A stretch of DNA of 50,611 nucleotides from an uncultured Bryobacteraceae bacterium (GTDB lineage Bacteria; Acidobacteriota; Terriglobia; Bryobacterales; Bryobacteraceae). Below the pieces are notes generated by a model that was given only the letters and a program-made list of their open reading frames with translations, had not been told where the DNA came from and searched no databases. The DNA lies in contig CATPCJ010000068.1 in assembly GCA_955652915.1 (NCBI GenBank), positions 1 through 50,611 on the forward strand, given 5' to 3'. A program made the translations under genes and the position numbers. This document shows, one piece after another, positions 1 to 9,400 of the stretch (position 1 is its first letter; each line of letters starts with the position of its first letter).

Positions 1-31
1 GCCCCGAGCCCCCGAGCTAGACTAGAACTTC

Positions 32-3000
32 ATGTGGATTGTCCGCCTGGCCCTCCGCCGGCCCTACACATTCGTCGTAATGTCGCTGATGATCGTGCTG
101 CTCGGCGGTCTCGCAATCGTGCGCATGCCGACCGATATTTTTCCGGAAATCAACATTCCGATCATCAACGTCATCTGGAGTTACACCGGCATCTCCGCCG
201 AAGACATGGCCAAACGCATCGCGACTGTGACCGAGCGCGGTTTGACCACCACCGTGAACGACATCGAGCATATGGAATCGCAGTCGGTAAACGGCACCAG
301 CGTCTTGAGGATTTTCTTCCACCCGGACGCGCGCGTTGAGGCGGCTTTGGCGCAGATCTCCGCTTCCACCCAGTCCGTTCTGCGTGTGCTCCCGCCCGGT
401 TTGTTTCCGCCGTTTCTGATGCGCTACAACGCGTCCAGCGTGCCGATTCTGCAGTTGGGCGTGAGCAGTCCCAGCATGTCGGAGCAGGAGATTTACGACT
501 ACGGCCTGAATTTCATCCGCACCCAGATGGCGACGGTGCAAGGCGCGTCGCTTCCTTTGCCCTACGGCGGCAAACCGCGGCAGATCATGGTGGATCTCGA
601 TCCGAAGGCGATGTTCGCCAATAATCTTTCGGCAACCGACGTGGCCGGCGCCATCAACGCTCAGAACCTGATGCTGCCCGCGGGCGTTGCCAGGATGGGC
701 GGCCGCGAGTACAACGTGCGGCTGAACAGCAGCCCGGAATTGATGGCTGCGCTGAACGATTTACCGGTGAAGCAGGCCCATGGCGCCACTATCTATGTGC
801 GAGATGTGGCGCAAGTGCGCGACGGATACGCGGTTCAAAACAACATGGTGCGGCAAGACGGCCGGCGCTCCACGCTCATCACCGTTTTGAAAAGCGGTGG
901 CGCGTCGACACTGGACATCGTGGCAAAAGTGAAGAAGGCCCTGCCGCGCATCCTCGCCACGCTTCCCGAAGGTTTGAACGTGAAATTCATGTTCGACCAG
1001 TCCGTGTTCGTCCGGGCGGCGATTGATTCCGTGGTGCGCGAGGGAGTGGTGGCGGCAGTGCTTACCGGCATCATGATCCTGCTCTTCCTCGGAAGCTGGC
1101 GCAGCACCTTGATTGTCTGCATTTCGATTCCGCTATCTATCTTGACGTCGCTCATCGTGCTGTACCTCTGCAACCAGACCATCAACGTGATGACGCTGGG
1201 AGGAATGGCGCTCGCGGTCGGCATCTTGGTGGACGACGCGACAGTAGAGATCGAAAATATCCATCGCAATCTGGCGCAGCGCAAGCCCATCATTCGCGCG
1301 ATTTTGGATGGCGCGCAACAGATCGCGATTCCGGCCTTCGTCTCCACCCTGTGCCTCTGCATTGTTTTCGTTCCGGTGGTGTTCCTGAAAGGAGCGGCGA
1401 AGTTTCTGTTCACTCCTCTCGCGGCGGCGGTGGTGCTGGCGATCATGGCGTCGTACGTGCTGTCCCGCACCCTGGTGCCTACCATGGTTCGATTCCTGCT
1501 GGCGGGTGAAGTGGACCGCTATCAATCGGAAGCCGGCGATTTGCTGGGGCACGAAAGCGCCAACGTGGAACAATCGGCGTCGTCCGCGAAACTGGATGTA
1601 TTTTGGAAGCTGCACCACGTTTTCAATCGTCAGTTCAGCCGCTTGCGGGAATCCTATCGAAAATTGCTGGACACGACTCTTCGCCATCGCGGCCTCGCTT
1701 TCGTTTTGTTCCTGTTGTTCTGTGGAGTTTCGTTCGGACTGTATCCGTTTATCGGCGAAGATTTCTTCCCGCGCGTGGATGCCGGGCAATTCCGCTTGCA
1801 CGTCCGCGGGCCCGCCGGCATGCGTATTGAAGAGACGGAGCAATTGTTCGGACGCGTGGAGGATACCATCCGCCGCGTGATCCCGGAGCGCGAGCTCACC
1901 AACATTCTGGACAACATCGGCCTGCCGTTCGGCAGCATCAACCTGGCGTTTACGGACAGCTCGACCATCGGTTCTTCGGACGGCGAGATCCTGGTTTCGT
2001 TAAAAGAAGGGCAGCACGGCCCCACTTGGGAGTACGTCGGCGAACTGCGCAGGAAATTGCGCGCCACCCATCCCGAGGCTACCTTTTTCTTCCAGCCTTC
2101 CGACATTGTGAGTCAGATTTTGAACTTCGGATTGCCGGCTCCCATCGACGTTCAGGTGATTGGCCGCAACGAAGATGCGAATTACCAACTGGCAAAACAA
2201 ATCGAGAGCCGGATTGCCCGCATTCCCGGCGCCGCCGATGTGCACCTGCACCAGGTGCGCAATGCCCCCACCATCAACGTGAATGTGGACCGCACGCGCG
2301 CCAGCCAAATGGGCCTGACACAGCGCGACGTCGCGAACAGCATGCTGATCTCGCTCAGCTCCACCAGCCAGGTGGCGCCGAATTATTGGTTGAATCCGGT
2401 CAACGGCGTGAATTATATGATCGCCGTGCAGACGCCCCCGTCTCGCGTGGATTCCACCGAGACGCTCGGCAGCACGCCTATCAACTTGAACGGCAGCGCT
2501 CCGGAATTGCTGAGCAATCTGGCGCATTTCGAGCGGGGCGAAGAGATGCAAGTTGTGAATCACTACAACGTCCAGCCGGTTTTCGATGTTTACGCGAACT
2601 TGGAAAATCGCGACCTGGGAGGTTTCGCGGGCGACGTCGAGCGAATCGTGGGCGACGTGCGGAAGCATCTGCCGAGGGGAACTACAATCGAGACGCGCGG
2701 CCAGGTGGAGACCATGAATTCGTCGTTCGTGGGTCTGGGCTTCGGCCTGATTTTCGCGGTTCTGCTGGTCTACTTCGTCATGGTGGTGAATTTTCAATCC
2801 TGGCTGGATCCGTTCATTATCCTGACCGCGTTGCCGGGCGCGTTATGCGGAATTCTCTGGATGCTGTTTCTGACGCAGACCACCATCAGCGTGCCGGCAT
2901 TGATGGGCGCGATCATGAGTATTGGTGTCGCCACCGCGAACAGTATCCTGTTAGTGACGTTCGCCAACGATGAGCGCGCCGCCGGAATGAGCGCGCGCGA

Positions 3001-3247
3001 TGCCGCTTTGGAGGCGGGTTACACGCGGCTGCGGCCGGTCATAATGACCGCGTTGGCTATGATCGTCGGCATGCTTCCGATGGCCATCGGTTTCGGCGAG
3101 GGCGGGGAACAGAACGCGCCGCTCGGACGGGCCGTGATTGGAGGACTGGTGGTGGCTACGTTTGCTACGCTGTTGTTCGTTCCCGTCGTTTACAGCGTGC
3201 TCCGCCGCAAGCAACCGAAAAGTTACGAAAAGGAGTTGGAAACCTAA
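32..3247 (+). CDS. RND-family efflux pump, inner-membrane transporter
   Basis: A 1071-residue protein, the usual length for AcrB/MdtB/CzcA-type RND pumps, which use the proton gradient to export drugs, metals or lipids across the envelope with an adaptor and an outer-membrane channel. The N-terminus has the family pattern of one membrane helix followed by the PTDIFPEINIPI segment. A second set of helices carries the proton-relay motif LVDDATVEIEN with D401 and D402. The tandem duplication is visible: a second single helix near residue 550 and a second helix bundle from about residue 890. The adaptor gene follows after three bases, so the two are co-transcribed. An outer-membrane factor is not in the window and may lie upstream. 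Substrate class cannot be told from sequence. Confidence 0.95.
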   Translation: MWIVRLALRRPYTFVVMSLMIVLLGGLAIVRMPTDIFPEINIPIINVIWSYTGISAEDMAKRIATVTERGLTTTVNDIEHMESQSVNGTSVLRIFFHPDARVEAALAQISASTQSVLRVLPPGLFPPFLMRYNASSVPILQLGVSSPSMSEQEIYDYGLNFIRTQMATVQGASLPLPYGGKPRQIMVDLDPKAMFANNLSATDVAGAINAQNLMLPAGVARMGGREYNVRLNSSPELMAALNDLPVKQAHGATIYVRDVAQVRDGYAVQNNMVRQDGRRSTLITVLKSGGASTLDIVAKVKKALPRILATLPEGLNVKFMFDQSVFVRAAIDSVVREGVVAAVLTGIMILLFLGSWRSTLIVCISIPLSILTSLIVLYLCNQTINVMTLGGMALAVGILVDDATVEIENIHRNLAQRKPIIRAILDGAQQIAIPAFVSTLCLCIVFVPVVFLKGAAKFLFTPLAAAVVLAIMASYVLSRTLVPTMVRFLLAGEVDRYQSEAGDLLGHESANVEQSASSAKLDVFWKLHHVFNRQFSRLRESYRKLLDTTLRHRGLAFVLFLLFCGVSFGLYPFIGEDFFPRVDAGQFRLHVRGPAGMRIEETEQLFGRVEDTIRRVIPERELTNILDNIGLPFGSINLAFTDSSTIGSSDGEILVSLKEGQHGPTWEYVGELRRKLRATHPEATFFFQPSDIVSQILNFGLPAPIDVQVIGRNEDANYQLAKQIESRIARIPGAADVHLHQVRNAPTINVNVDRTRASQMGLTQRDVANSMLISLSSTSQVAPNYWLNPVNGVNYMIAVQTPPSRVDSTETLGSTPINLNGSAPELLSNLAHFERGEEMQVVNHYNVQPVFDVYANLENRDLGGFAGDVERIVGDVRKHLPRGTTIETRGQVETMNSSFVGLGFGLIFAVLLVYFVMVVNFQSWLDPFIILTALPGALCGILWMLFLTQTTISVPALMGAIMSIGVATANSILLVTFANDERAAGMSARDAALEAGYTRLRPVIMTALAMIVGMLPMAIGFGEGGEQNAPLGRAVIGGLVVATFATLLFVPVVYSVLRRKQPKSYEKELET

Positions 3248-3250
3248 GGC

Positions 3251-4462
3251 GTGAAGGTTCGTTACATTGGCGCACTATTGCTTGCGGTGTTGGTATTGAT
3301 CGCCGCATTCGCATTCGGTTTGGTGCCCCGGTTGGGCCGGCAAAAGGCGCTGCTGGCGGCCTCCAATGAGGAGCGGGACCGCGTTCCCGTCGTCGATACG
3401 GTGGTCGTGCGCGATTCATCGAAGACGGCCGATCTGGTGCTGCCGGGAAATATCGACGCGATGTTCGAAGCGCCCATCTACGCGCGGGCAGACGGTTATT
3501 TGAAGAAGCTTTACGTGGACATCGGCGATCGCGTGCATGCCGGGCAGGTGTTAGGAGATATCGAGTCTCCCGAATTGGACCAACAATTACGCCAGGCGCG
3601 TTCGGCTGTTAACCAAACGAAGGCGGCGCTCAAACAATCGGAAGCGGCCGTCGCGCAGGCCAAGGCAAATCTCGCGCTTGCCAAAGTCACCGTGGAACGG
3701 TGGAAGCAACTGGTGGAGGCAGGCGTCGCCGCGCGGCAGGATGGAGATGAAAAGCAGGCGGCCTACGACGCGCGCCAAGCGGACCTGGAAGCCGCCGAGG
3801 CGAATGTGGCCGCGGCGCAGAGCAACATCGGCTCGAACGAGGCGAATGTGCAACGGCTGGTTGAGATGAAGGCGTTCGATAACATTACAGCGCCGTTCGA
3901 CGGGATCATCACGGTGCGGAACACCACCTCAGGCACGCTGATCAGCGCGGGCACGAATTCTCCAAATCGGGAATTACTGCGCGAAGCCCAGATCGATCTA
4001 CTGCGAATTTTCATCAGCGTGCCACAGGCCAATGCAGCGGCGATTCATCTGAAAATGGCGGCCGACGTAACCGTGCAGGAATTGCCCAGCCGTATATTCC
4101 ACGGCATTGTGGCGCGCACGGCGAATTCCCTCGACGAAGCATCGCGGACCATGCGGACCGAAGTTCACCTCCAGAACCCGGATCACATTCTATTGCCGGG
4201 AATGTACGGCCAAGTGAAGTTCAAAATTGCTCGCTCGAACGCGCCGCCCTTGATTCCGGGCGATACCCTGATGATCCGGTCCGGCGGCACACAAGTGGCT
4301 GTAATGGGCCCGGATCACAAAGTGCACTTCCAAAAGATCGTGGTGGGCCGCGACTATGGCCCGGAGGTCGAAGTCACCTCTGGCCTGTCAGAAGGAGACA
4401 CAATAATCGTAAACCCCGGCGACGATATCCGCGAAGGCATCGTGGTACACCCAAGGAAATGA
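3251..4462 (+). CDS. RND efflux periplasmic adaptor (HlyD/MFP family)
   Basis: A 403-residue membrane-fusion protein that links an RND pump to an outer-membrane channel. It has an N-terminal signal or anchor helix (residues 5-25), then a biotinyl-lipoyl-like half at about 73-112 (APIYARADGYLKKLYVDIGD, continuing to PELDQQL), an alanine-rich coiled-coil hairpin at about 113-205, the second lipoyl half containing ITAPFDGIIT, and a beta-barrel domain. The GTG start lies three bases after the pump's stop codon, which argues for a single transcript. The order pump-then-adaptor is less common than adaptor-then-pump. The gene is followed by a dispersed hairpin repeat at 4482-4570. Confidence 0.92.
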   Translation: MKVRYIGALLLAVLVLIAAFAFGLVPRLGRQKALLAASNEERDRVPVVDTVVVRDSSKTADLVLPGNIDAMFEAPIYARADGYLKKLYVDIGDRVHAGQVLGDIESPELDQQLRQARSAVNQTKAALKQSEAAVAQAKANLALAKVTVERWKQLVEAGVAARQDGDEKQAAYDARQADLEAAEANVAAAQSNIGSNEANVQRLVEMKAFDNITAPFDGIITVRNTTSGTLISAGTNSPNRELLREAQIDLLRIFISVPQANAAAIHLKMAADVTVQELPSRIFHGIVARTANSLDEASRTMRTEVHLQNPDHILLPGMYGQVKFKIARSNAPPLIPGDTLMIRSGGTQVAVMGPDHKVHFQKIVVGRDYGPEVEVTSGLSEGDTIIVNPGDDIREGIVVHPRK

Positions 4463-4481
4463 CTTTTTGCGAACCCAATAC

Positions 4482-4570
4482 GTGGCGCGGACACTCGTGT
4501 CTGCGGCCTCGAGACTCGTCTCGAGGCTCTTTGGCCCCCGCAGCATCGACACGAGTCTCCATGCGCAAAT
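4482..4570 (+). repeat. Dispersed hairpin repeat, family A, copy 1
   Basis: About 89 bases beginning TGGCGCGGACACTCGTGTCT. It contains the self-complementary core CCTCGAGACTCGTCTCGAGG and a second, weaker inverted repeat around GACACGAGTC. The same unit recurs at 6681-6788 and, inverted, at 22980-23083. All three copies are intergenic and directly downstream of a stop codon. This copy is more diverged in its 3' half and ends about 12 bases before the ATG of the TGA-containing peroxiredoxin gene. It could act as a transcript-end hairpin for the efflux operon; no U-tract follows. Confidence 0.85.
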
Positions 4571-4582
4571 ACTTAGGGCCAA

Positions 4583-5116
4583 ATGCTTAGCGCCGCCCTC
4601 TCAAACATAGTCCTTCCCGATTGCGACGGACAAGAAATTCGGCTAGGCTCCCTTTGGGAAGCCCACGTTGCAGCACTCGTCTTTCTTCGCCACTACGGTT
4701 GAATCTTCTGCCGTTTGCACGTCGCGCAGTTGCGTGAACACGAGGCGGAATTTCAAAAGTTAGGAGCCAACCTGGCGGCGATCGGGCTGAGCGATCGGGA
4801 GCATGCCCGCAGCTTTCGAGATGAGACGGGCATTGCTTTCCCGCTGCTGATCGACGAGCAACAGCGCGCGTATGGCGCGATCGACTTGAGAAAAGGTAAT
4901 ATCTTTCAACTCGTTTCGCCCGCCAATATCCTGGCACGGAAACGGGCCAAGGCAACCGGATTCAAGCAGCATCGGATGGGCAAGGATCCGTTTCAACTGG
5001 GCGGAAGCTTCGTCTTCGGCCCAGGGAACATCGATATTTATTCGCACGTTAGCAATACCTTTAGCGATAACGCCCCCGTGCAGGCGATGCTGTCGGCGAT
5101 CCGTTCGTTTCGTTGA
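4583..5116 (+). CDS. Peroxiredoxin-like selenoprotein (in-frame TGA read as Sec)
   Basis: Read from ATG 4583 with TGA 4700-4702 as selenocysteine, this gives 177 residues of the thioredoxin-fold AhpC/TSA-like family (AhpC-TSA_2 type). The N-terminal part ends in LVFLRHYG, then U40-I-F-C43, then RLHVAQLREHE. Cysteine homologues carry a CxxC redox motif at this point, so the TGA replaces exactly the first active-site cysteine while the resolving C43 is kept. Conservation on both sides of the TGA continues in the same frame to LGGSFVFGPG and the family C-terminus. A hairpin starts nine bases after the TGA (see 4712-4742). An ordinary gene finder would start at TTG 4715 and lose the active site. 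The alternative is a nonsense mutation in a CxxC protein. Sec machinery (selA, selB, selC, selD) is not in the window. Confidence 0.75.
4712..4742 (+). promoter_or_regulatory. Candidate bacterial SECIS hairpin
   Basis: The arms CGTTTGCACG (4712-4721) and CGTGAACACG (4733-4742) pair at eight of ten positions around an 11-base loop, TCGCGCAGTTG. The loop opens 20 bases after the TGA at 4700-4702. That is within the spacing usually needed for SelB-dependent UGA decoding, and the loop contains a GU step, as many bacterial SECIS loops do. The hairpin lies inside the coding frame, as bacterial SECIS elements do. The pairing was done by hand, without a folding program. Confidence 0.5.
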
Positions 5117-5150
5117 CCCCAGGGATCGAATCCACATAGAATGGTCGGAC

Positions 5151-6668
5151 ATGTCATACGATAATCTTTCCAGACGGCACTTCTTTTTCGGCTCGCTACT
5201 GGCCGGTGCGGTGCCTATCGGCGGCTACGGCAGCGTGCCATCTCTTAGGGCTCTGGGCTACAAGCCTTTCTACAACAAATTGAATGTCGCGGCCATCGGC
5301 TGCGGCGGTCAGGGCGGAGTAGACCTGAACGACGCAGCCCGCACCGAAAATATTGTCGCGCTCTGCGACGTCGATCTGGACCGCGCTGCGCCAAACATGA
5401 AGCGCTTCGAGAAGGTGCCGCTCTATCGCGATTTCCGGGTAATGTTGGATAAAGAAGGGAAGAACATCGACGCCTGCACCATCGCCATCCCCGACTTCAT
5501 GCACGCTCAGGTTGGCTTGGCCTGCATGCAGCGCGGCAAACACGTTTATATCGAGAAGCCCCTCACCAGAACTCCGTGGGAGGCCCGGCTCCTGCTGGAA
5601 GCAGCGGCTAAATACAAAGTCGCGACCCAGATGGGCAATCAGGGCTTCTCGCATGAGTGTCATCGGGTGGCGGCTGAGATCGTCTGGTCCGGCGCCATCG
5701 GCGATGTCACCGAAGCGCACGTATCCACCACTCCCGGCACTCACCCCACCGGACTTCAGGAATTGCCTCCGGAAGAATCGGTGCCCCCCACGCTCGATTG
5801 GGATCATTGGCTGGGCGCCGCTCCCATGCGTCCATACAGCTCCTGGTATGTGCCGTACAACTGGCGCGGCTTTTACGATTTCGGCACGGGCCAGATTGGC
5901 AACTGGGCCACTCACACGGCCGGTCCCGTGCACCATGCGCTGCAATTGGGAGCACCGTTGAGCGTAGAGTGCGTCGGCATCGAGGGCAAGAGCAGCATCA
6001 CGTTTCCGAATCACGCGACCATCCGCTTGGATTTTCCGGCAAGGGGCGAAATGCCCGCGGTGAAGATCTTCTACCACGATTCAGCGCGCGCCACGGATAC
6101 CGATGTCTATAGCGTCCCCGGCATGGAGAATGAAACCATCCTCCCGCCTTCGGACAATCTGGCGGACAAGGGTCGCCCCACCGCTCGCCCGCGCGACCCT
6201 GCGAATGCTCCCCCGCAACGCCCACCATCGAACGTGAGGCAGGGCGCCGGAGGTCCGGGAGTGAAAGTTTTTGGAGAGCGCGGCGGCGGGCCTCAACCAG
6301 GCATCCTCACCGGCAACGGGTCCGTCTTCATTGGCACCAGGGGAATCATGGCCACCTGCAATCGGGGCGAAGGCGTGTGGCTGCTGCCGTCGGCGAGATG
6401 GAAAGAGTACGTGCTTCCTCCGCAACTGCTGACACGATCGCCGGGGCACATGCTGGACTGGGTCCGCGCCTGCAAAGGCGGCGATTCATCCTGCTCGGAT
6501 TTCAACATCACCTCACCTTACGCCGAATGGCTCGCATTGGCCGCGATCGCCTTCCGAGTGCCCGGCAAGCTGGATTGGGACAGCAAGAACCTGCGCTTCA
6601 CGAATAGCGCGGAAGCGAACAAGTGGGTGAAGCCGGCGGTGCGCAACGGATGGGAGTTGAAAGTCTGA
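5151..6668 (+). CDS. Gfo/Idh/MocA-family oxidoreductase with Tat signal
   Basis: A 505-residue NAD(P)-dependent dehydrogenase of the glucose-fructose oxidoreductase/inositol dehydrogenase group. A twin-arginine signal (LSRRHFFFGSLLAG, residues 6-19) predicts export of the folded, cofactor-loaded enzyme. The Rossmann fold starts at about residue 45 with VAAIGCGGQGGVD, and the family lysine motif EKP is at 135-137. The C-terminal substrate domain carries a proline/glycine-rich insertion at about 345-385. Many Acidobacteria and Planctomycetes carry large families of such exported enzymes. The substrate is probably a sugar or cyclitol but cannot be named from sequence. It follows the selenoprotein gene by 34 bases on the same strand. 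Confidence 0.9.
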   Translation: MSYDNLSRRHFFFGSLLAGAVPIGGYGSVPSLRALGYKPFYNKLNVAAIGCGGQGGVDLNDAARTENIVALCDVDLDRAAPNMKRFEKVPLYRDFRVMLDKEGKNIDACTIAIPDFMHAQVGLACMQRGKHVYIEKPLTRTPWEARLLLEAAAKYKVATQMGNQGFSHECHRVAAEIVWSGAIGDVTEAHVSTTPGTHPTGLQELPPEESVPPTLDWDHWLGAAPMRPYSSWYVPYNWRGFYDFGTGQIGNWATHTAGPVHHALQLGAPLSVECVGIEGKSSITFPNHATIRLDFPARGEMPAVKIFYHDSARATDTDVYSVPGMENETILPPSDNLADKGRPTARPRDPANAPPQRPPSNVRQGAGGPGVKVFGERGGGPQPGILTGNGSVFIGTRGIMATCNRGEGVWLLPSARWKEYVLPPQLLTRSPGHMLDWVRACKGGDSSCSDFNITSPYAEWLALAAIAFRVPGKLDWDSKNLRFTNSAEANKWVKPAVRNGWELKV

Positions 6669-6680
6669 TGAGTTCGGGAG

Positions 6681-6788
6681 TGGCGCGGACACTCGTGTCT
6701 GCGGCCTCGAGACTCGTCTCGAGGCTCTTTCCCCGGAGCATCGAGACGAGTCTCGATGCGGCAGCCTGAGAGGCCGCGCTACGTGAGA
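6681..6788 (+). repeat. Dispersed hairpin repeat, family A, copy 2
   Basis: The most complete plus-orientation copy. It starts GTGGCGCGGACACTCGTGTC, followed by the core hairpin CCTCGAGACTCGTCTCGAGG and a second near-perfect palindrome CATCGAGACGAGTCTCGATG, and ends in a GCGGC/GCCGC arm (GCGGCAGCCTGAGAGGCCGCGC). It begins 12 bases after the stop of the oxidoreductase and ends 13 bases before the penicillin-binding protein start. Transcription into the downstream gene must pass through it. Confidence 0.88.
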
Positions 6789-6801
6789 AGATGGAAGTAT
6801 A

Positions 6802-9312
6802 GTGGCGGTAAAAGTTCAGGTTCCCCGTCAGGCCTCCATGGTGCGGTTCATGCTGCATCCGGCGGGCAAAATCATCCTCGGCATTATTGTCTTCACTTTT
6901 GTGGTTGGGCTGGCCATCTTCACTTACTACTACACCAAGTATTCCAAGCTGATTGAAGCCAAGCTGAATAACGGTTACACGAATACTTCGATGCTGTTCG
7001 CCAGTCCGCGCACGATTGGGGTGGGCGACACGGCGACTCCGCAGGAAATCGCCAACGACCTGCGGCACAGCGGCTATAGCGAATCCCAGAAAAACCGGAT
7101 GGGCTACTACACATTGAAGGCGAACGAAATCGACATCTATCCTGGTCCGGATTCGTACTTCAAGCGCGATGAAGGCGTGGTGAAATTCGCCGCTGGCAAA
7201 GTCTCGAAGATCATCTCGCTGGCGGACAATACCGATCGCACCGAATACACGCTGGAACCGGAGTTGATCTCGAATCTGTTCGACAAGAATCGGGAAAAGC
7301 GGCGCCTGATTCGTTACGAAGACATTCCTCCGGTGCTGGTGCACGCGGTGGTGTCGGCGGAGGACAAGCGATTTTTCCAGCACTCCGGGTTCGATCCCAT
7401 CCGCATCGTGAAGTCCGCCTACGTGGATATGAAGACGGGACAGAACGCGCAAGGCGCATCCACGCTCAGCATGCAGCTCGCCGGAATGCTTTTCCTCGAT
7501 CGCAGCGACCGTTCCTGGAGGCGCAAGATCCCGGAAGTATTAATCACCATGCACCTGGAGCAGAAGCTGAAGAAGGAGCAGATCTTCGAGTATTACGCCA
7601 ATCAAGTGCCGCTGGGAAACCGAGGAAGTTTTGGAATCCGCGGGTTCGGCGAGGCTTCGCAGGTGTATTTCGGCAAAGAGATTAACAAGTTGAATTTGGC
7701 GGAATCCGCGATGCTGGCGGGGTTGATCCAACAGCCCAGTTTTATCAATCCATACCGCTGGCCGGACCGCGCCAAGCCACGCCGCAACCTGGTGTTGAAG
7801 TTGATGCACGAGAACAAATACATCAACGACCAGGAGTACCAGCGCGCCACCGAAGCTCCCTTAGGACTTGTCCATACGGGTATGGAGGCGACGGATGCTC
7901 CTTACTTTGTCGATCTGCTGAACGATACGTTGGGGGAGAAGTTTCCGGAGTACAACTTTCAGAGCAACATCTACCGGATATACACGACCCTGGATTTGAA
8001 TCTGCAGCGCGATGCCGCCGAAGCGGTGCGCATCGGCATGGAGGAAGCGGATAAACGGATCAAAGCCCGCAAGAAGAAGGACCCGAAATATCCCGACCCC
8101 CAGTGTGCGCTGATCGCCCTGGATCCGTTGACGGGCGAAGTGCGGGCGTTGGTGGGCGGACGCAATTACGGAACGAGTCAACTGAATCGGATACTAGCCA
8201 AGCGGCAGCCCGGATCGTCGTTCAAACCCTTTGTTTATGCGGCTGCGCTGAATACCGCGCTTTCGGGCGGGAGCCTGTTGCTGACGCCCGCCACCATGCT
8301 CATGGACGAGCCCACTACGTTCTGGTTCGATGGCAAGCCCTATGAGCCCAGCAACTTCGGAAACAGATTCTTCGGCTCGGTTTCCATGCGCGATGCCATG
8401 GCGCACTCGCTGAACATTGCAACCATCAAGCTGGCCGAGCAGACCGGCTATGGAGCCGTGGTGGACGTGGCGCGGCGCGCCGGCATGAACATGGAAATAC
8501 ACGCCACGCCGTCGGTAGCGCTGGGAGCGTATGAGGTGACGCCGCTCGAGATTGCCGGCGCGTACACGATTTACGCCAATCGGGGAGTTTACTCCAAGCC
8601 TTATTTTATCGGCAGCATCGCGAACGAACGCGGCTCGCAGATATACGACAGCAAGCCGGAACATCGCACGGTGCTGGATCCACGCGTGGCTTTCCTGATG
8701 GACCAGTTGCTGGAAGAAGTTGTGCGCAGTGGCACGGCCGCCGGAATGTATGGCCGCGGCATCAATTTTCCCGTGGCAGGCAAGACCGGCACGTCGCATG
8801 ACGGATGGTTCGCCGGGTTCACGTCCAAGCTGCTGTGCGTGGTTTGGGTGGGCTTCGACGACAACCGCCAGTTGAATCTGGAGGGCGCGCATTCGGCGCT
8901 GCCGGTATGGGCCGAATTCATGAAGCGCGCTCACGAGCATCGGGAATACCGGAACGTTACGCAGTTCAGCGCACCGGCTGGAATCGTGAGCACGCAGATC
9001 GATCCGCTGTCCGGCCAGTTGGCAACCGCAGGTTGTCCCAAGGTACGAACTGAGTACTTCATCGCTGGAACGCAGCCGGTGGAGACATGCCAATTGCACG
9101 GCGGTGGCGGCACTCAAGTAGCGAGCTGGGACACTTCACAACCGCCAGTGCGCCAGGTTACGCCAGCCGGAGGGCGGGCGGTGCAGGGAAGCTCGTCGCA
9201 GCCGGAGCGCGCCGCCCATGACGCGCCAGCGGCGGGAGCGGATCCGAAGCGGCCGGGGGAAGATCCAAAGAAGAAAAACCTGCTCGATAAAATTAGGGGT
9301 ATATTTAGATAG
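6802..9312 (+). CDS. Class A penicillin-binding protein (PBP1 type)
   Basis: An 836-residue bifunctional peptidoglycan synthase. A single anchor helix (about residues 24-48) is followed by a short extracytoplasmic domain, then the GT51 glycosyltransferase with E187 in the motif AEDKRFFQHSGFDP and the later GNRGSFGIRGFGEA region. The transpeptidase carries the SxxK serine S472 (SSFK), an SLN motif, and KTGTS at 661-665. The C-terminus is a low-complexity, charged, proline-rich tail. The start is GTG 6802; an alternative is ATG 6838. The length and domain order match PBP1a/1b-like enzymes. It acts at the outer face of the inner membrane in cell-wall elongation or repair. Confidence 0.95.
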   Translation: MAVKVQVPRQASMVRFMLHPAGKIILGIIVFTFVVGLAIFTYYYTKYSKLIEAKLNNGYTNTSMLFASPRTIGVGDTATPQEIANDLRHSGYSESQKNRMGYYTLKANEIDIYPGPDSYFKRDEGVVKFAAGKVSKIISLADNTDRTEYTLEPELISNLFDKNREKRRLIRYEDIPPVLVHAVVSAEDKRFFQHSGFDPIRIVKSAYVDMKTGQNAQGASTLSMQLAGMLFLDRSDRSWRRKIPEVLITMHLEQKLKKEQIFEYYANQVPLGNRGSFGIRGFGEASQVYFGKEINKLNLAESAMLAGLIQQPSFINPYRWPDRAKPRRNLVLKLMHENKYINDQEYQRATEAPLGLVHTGMEATDAPYFVDLLNDTLGEKFPEYNFQSNIYRIYTTLDLNLQRDAAEAVRIGMEEADKRIKARKKKDPKYPDPQCALIALDPLTGEVRALVGGRNYGTSQLNRILAKRQPGSSFKPFVYAAALNTALSGGSLLLTPATMLMDEPTTFWFDGKPYEPSNFGNRFFGSVSMRDAMAHSLNIATIKLAEQTGYGAVVDVARRAGMNMEIHATPSVALGAYEVTPLEIAGAYTIYANRGVYSKPYFIGSIANERGSQIYDSKPEHRTVLDPRVAFLMDQLLEEVVRSGTAAGMYGRGINFPVAGKTGTSHDGWFAGFTSKLLCVVWVGFDDNRQLNLEGAHSALPVWAEFMKRAHEHREYRNVTQFSAPAGIVSTQIDPLSGQLATAGCPKVRTEYFIAGTQPVETCQLHGGGGTQVASWDTSQPPVRQVTPAGGRAVQGSSSQPERAAHDAPAAGADPKRPGEDPKKKNLLDKIRGIFR

Positions 9313-9400
9313 GCAGGTAAGGGGCATTGACGGCACTTTTGTTAACGTATGCCGTCTAATGTTTTCTGCAGTACGACCGATGTTCCGAAGGAGGCCGAAT

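Noticed and set aside
4715..5116. A shorter peroxiredoxin-like gene starting at TTG 4715
   Set aside because: It would lack the first strand and the active-site motif, which are encoded upstream in the same frame across the TGA.
4482..6788. CRISPR-like array from the family A repeats
   Set aside because: The copies are thousands of bases apart, differ in orientation and have no spacers.
9218..9400. N-terminal extension of the TPR protein into the penicillin-binding protein gene
   Set aside because: It overlaps coding sequence, has no ribosome-binding site and would place the signal peptide internally; ATG 9401 has AAGGAGG.
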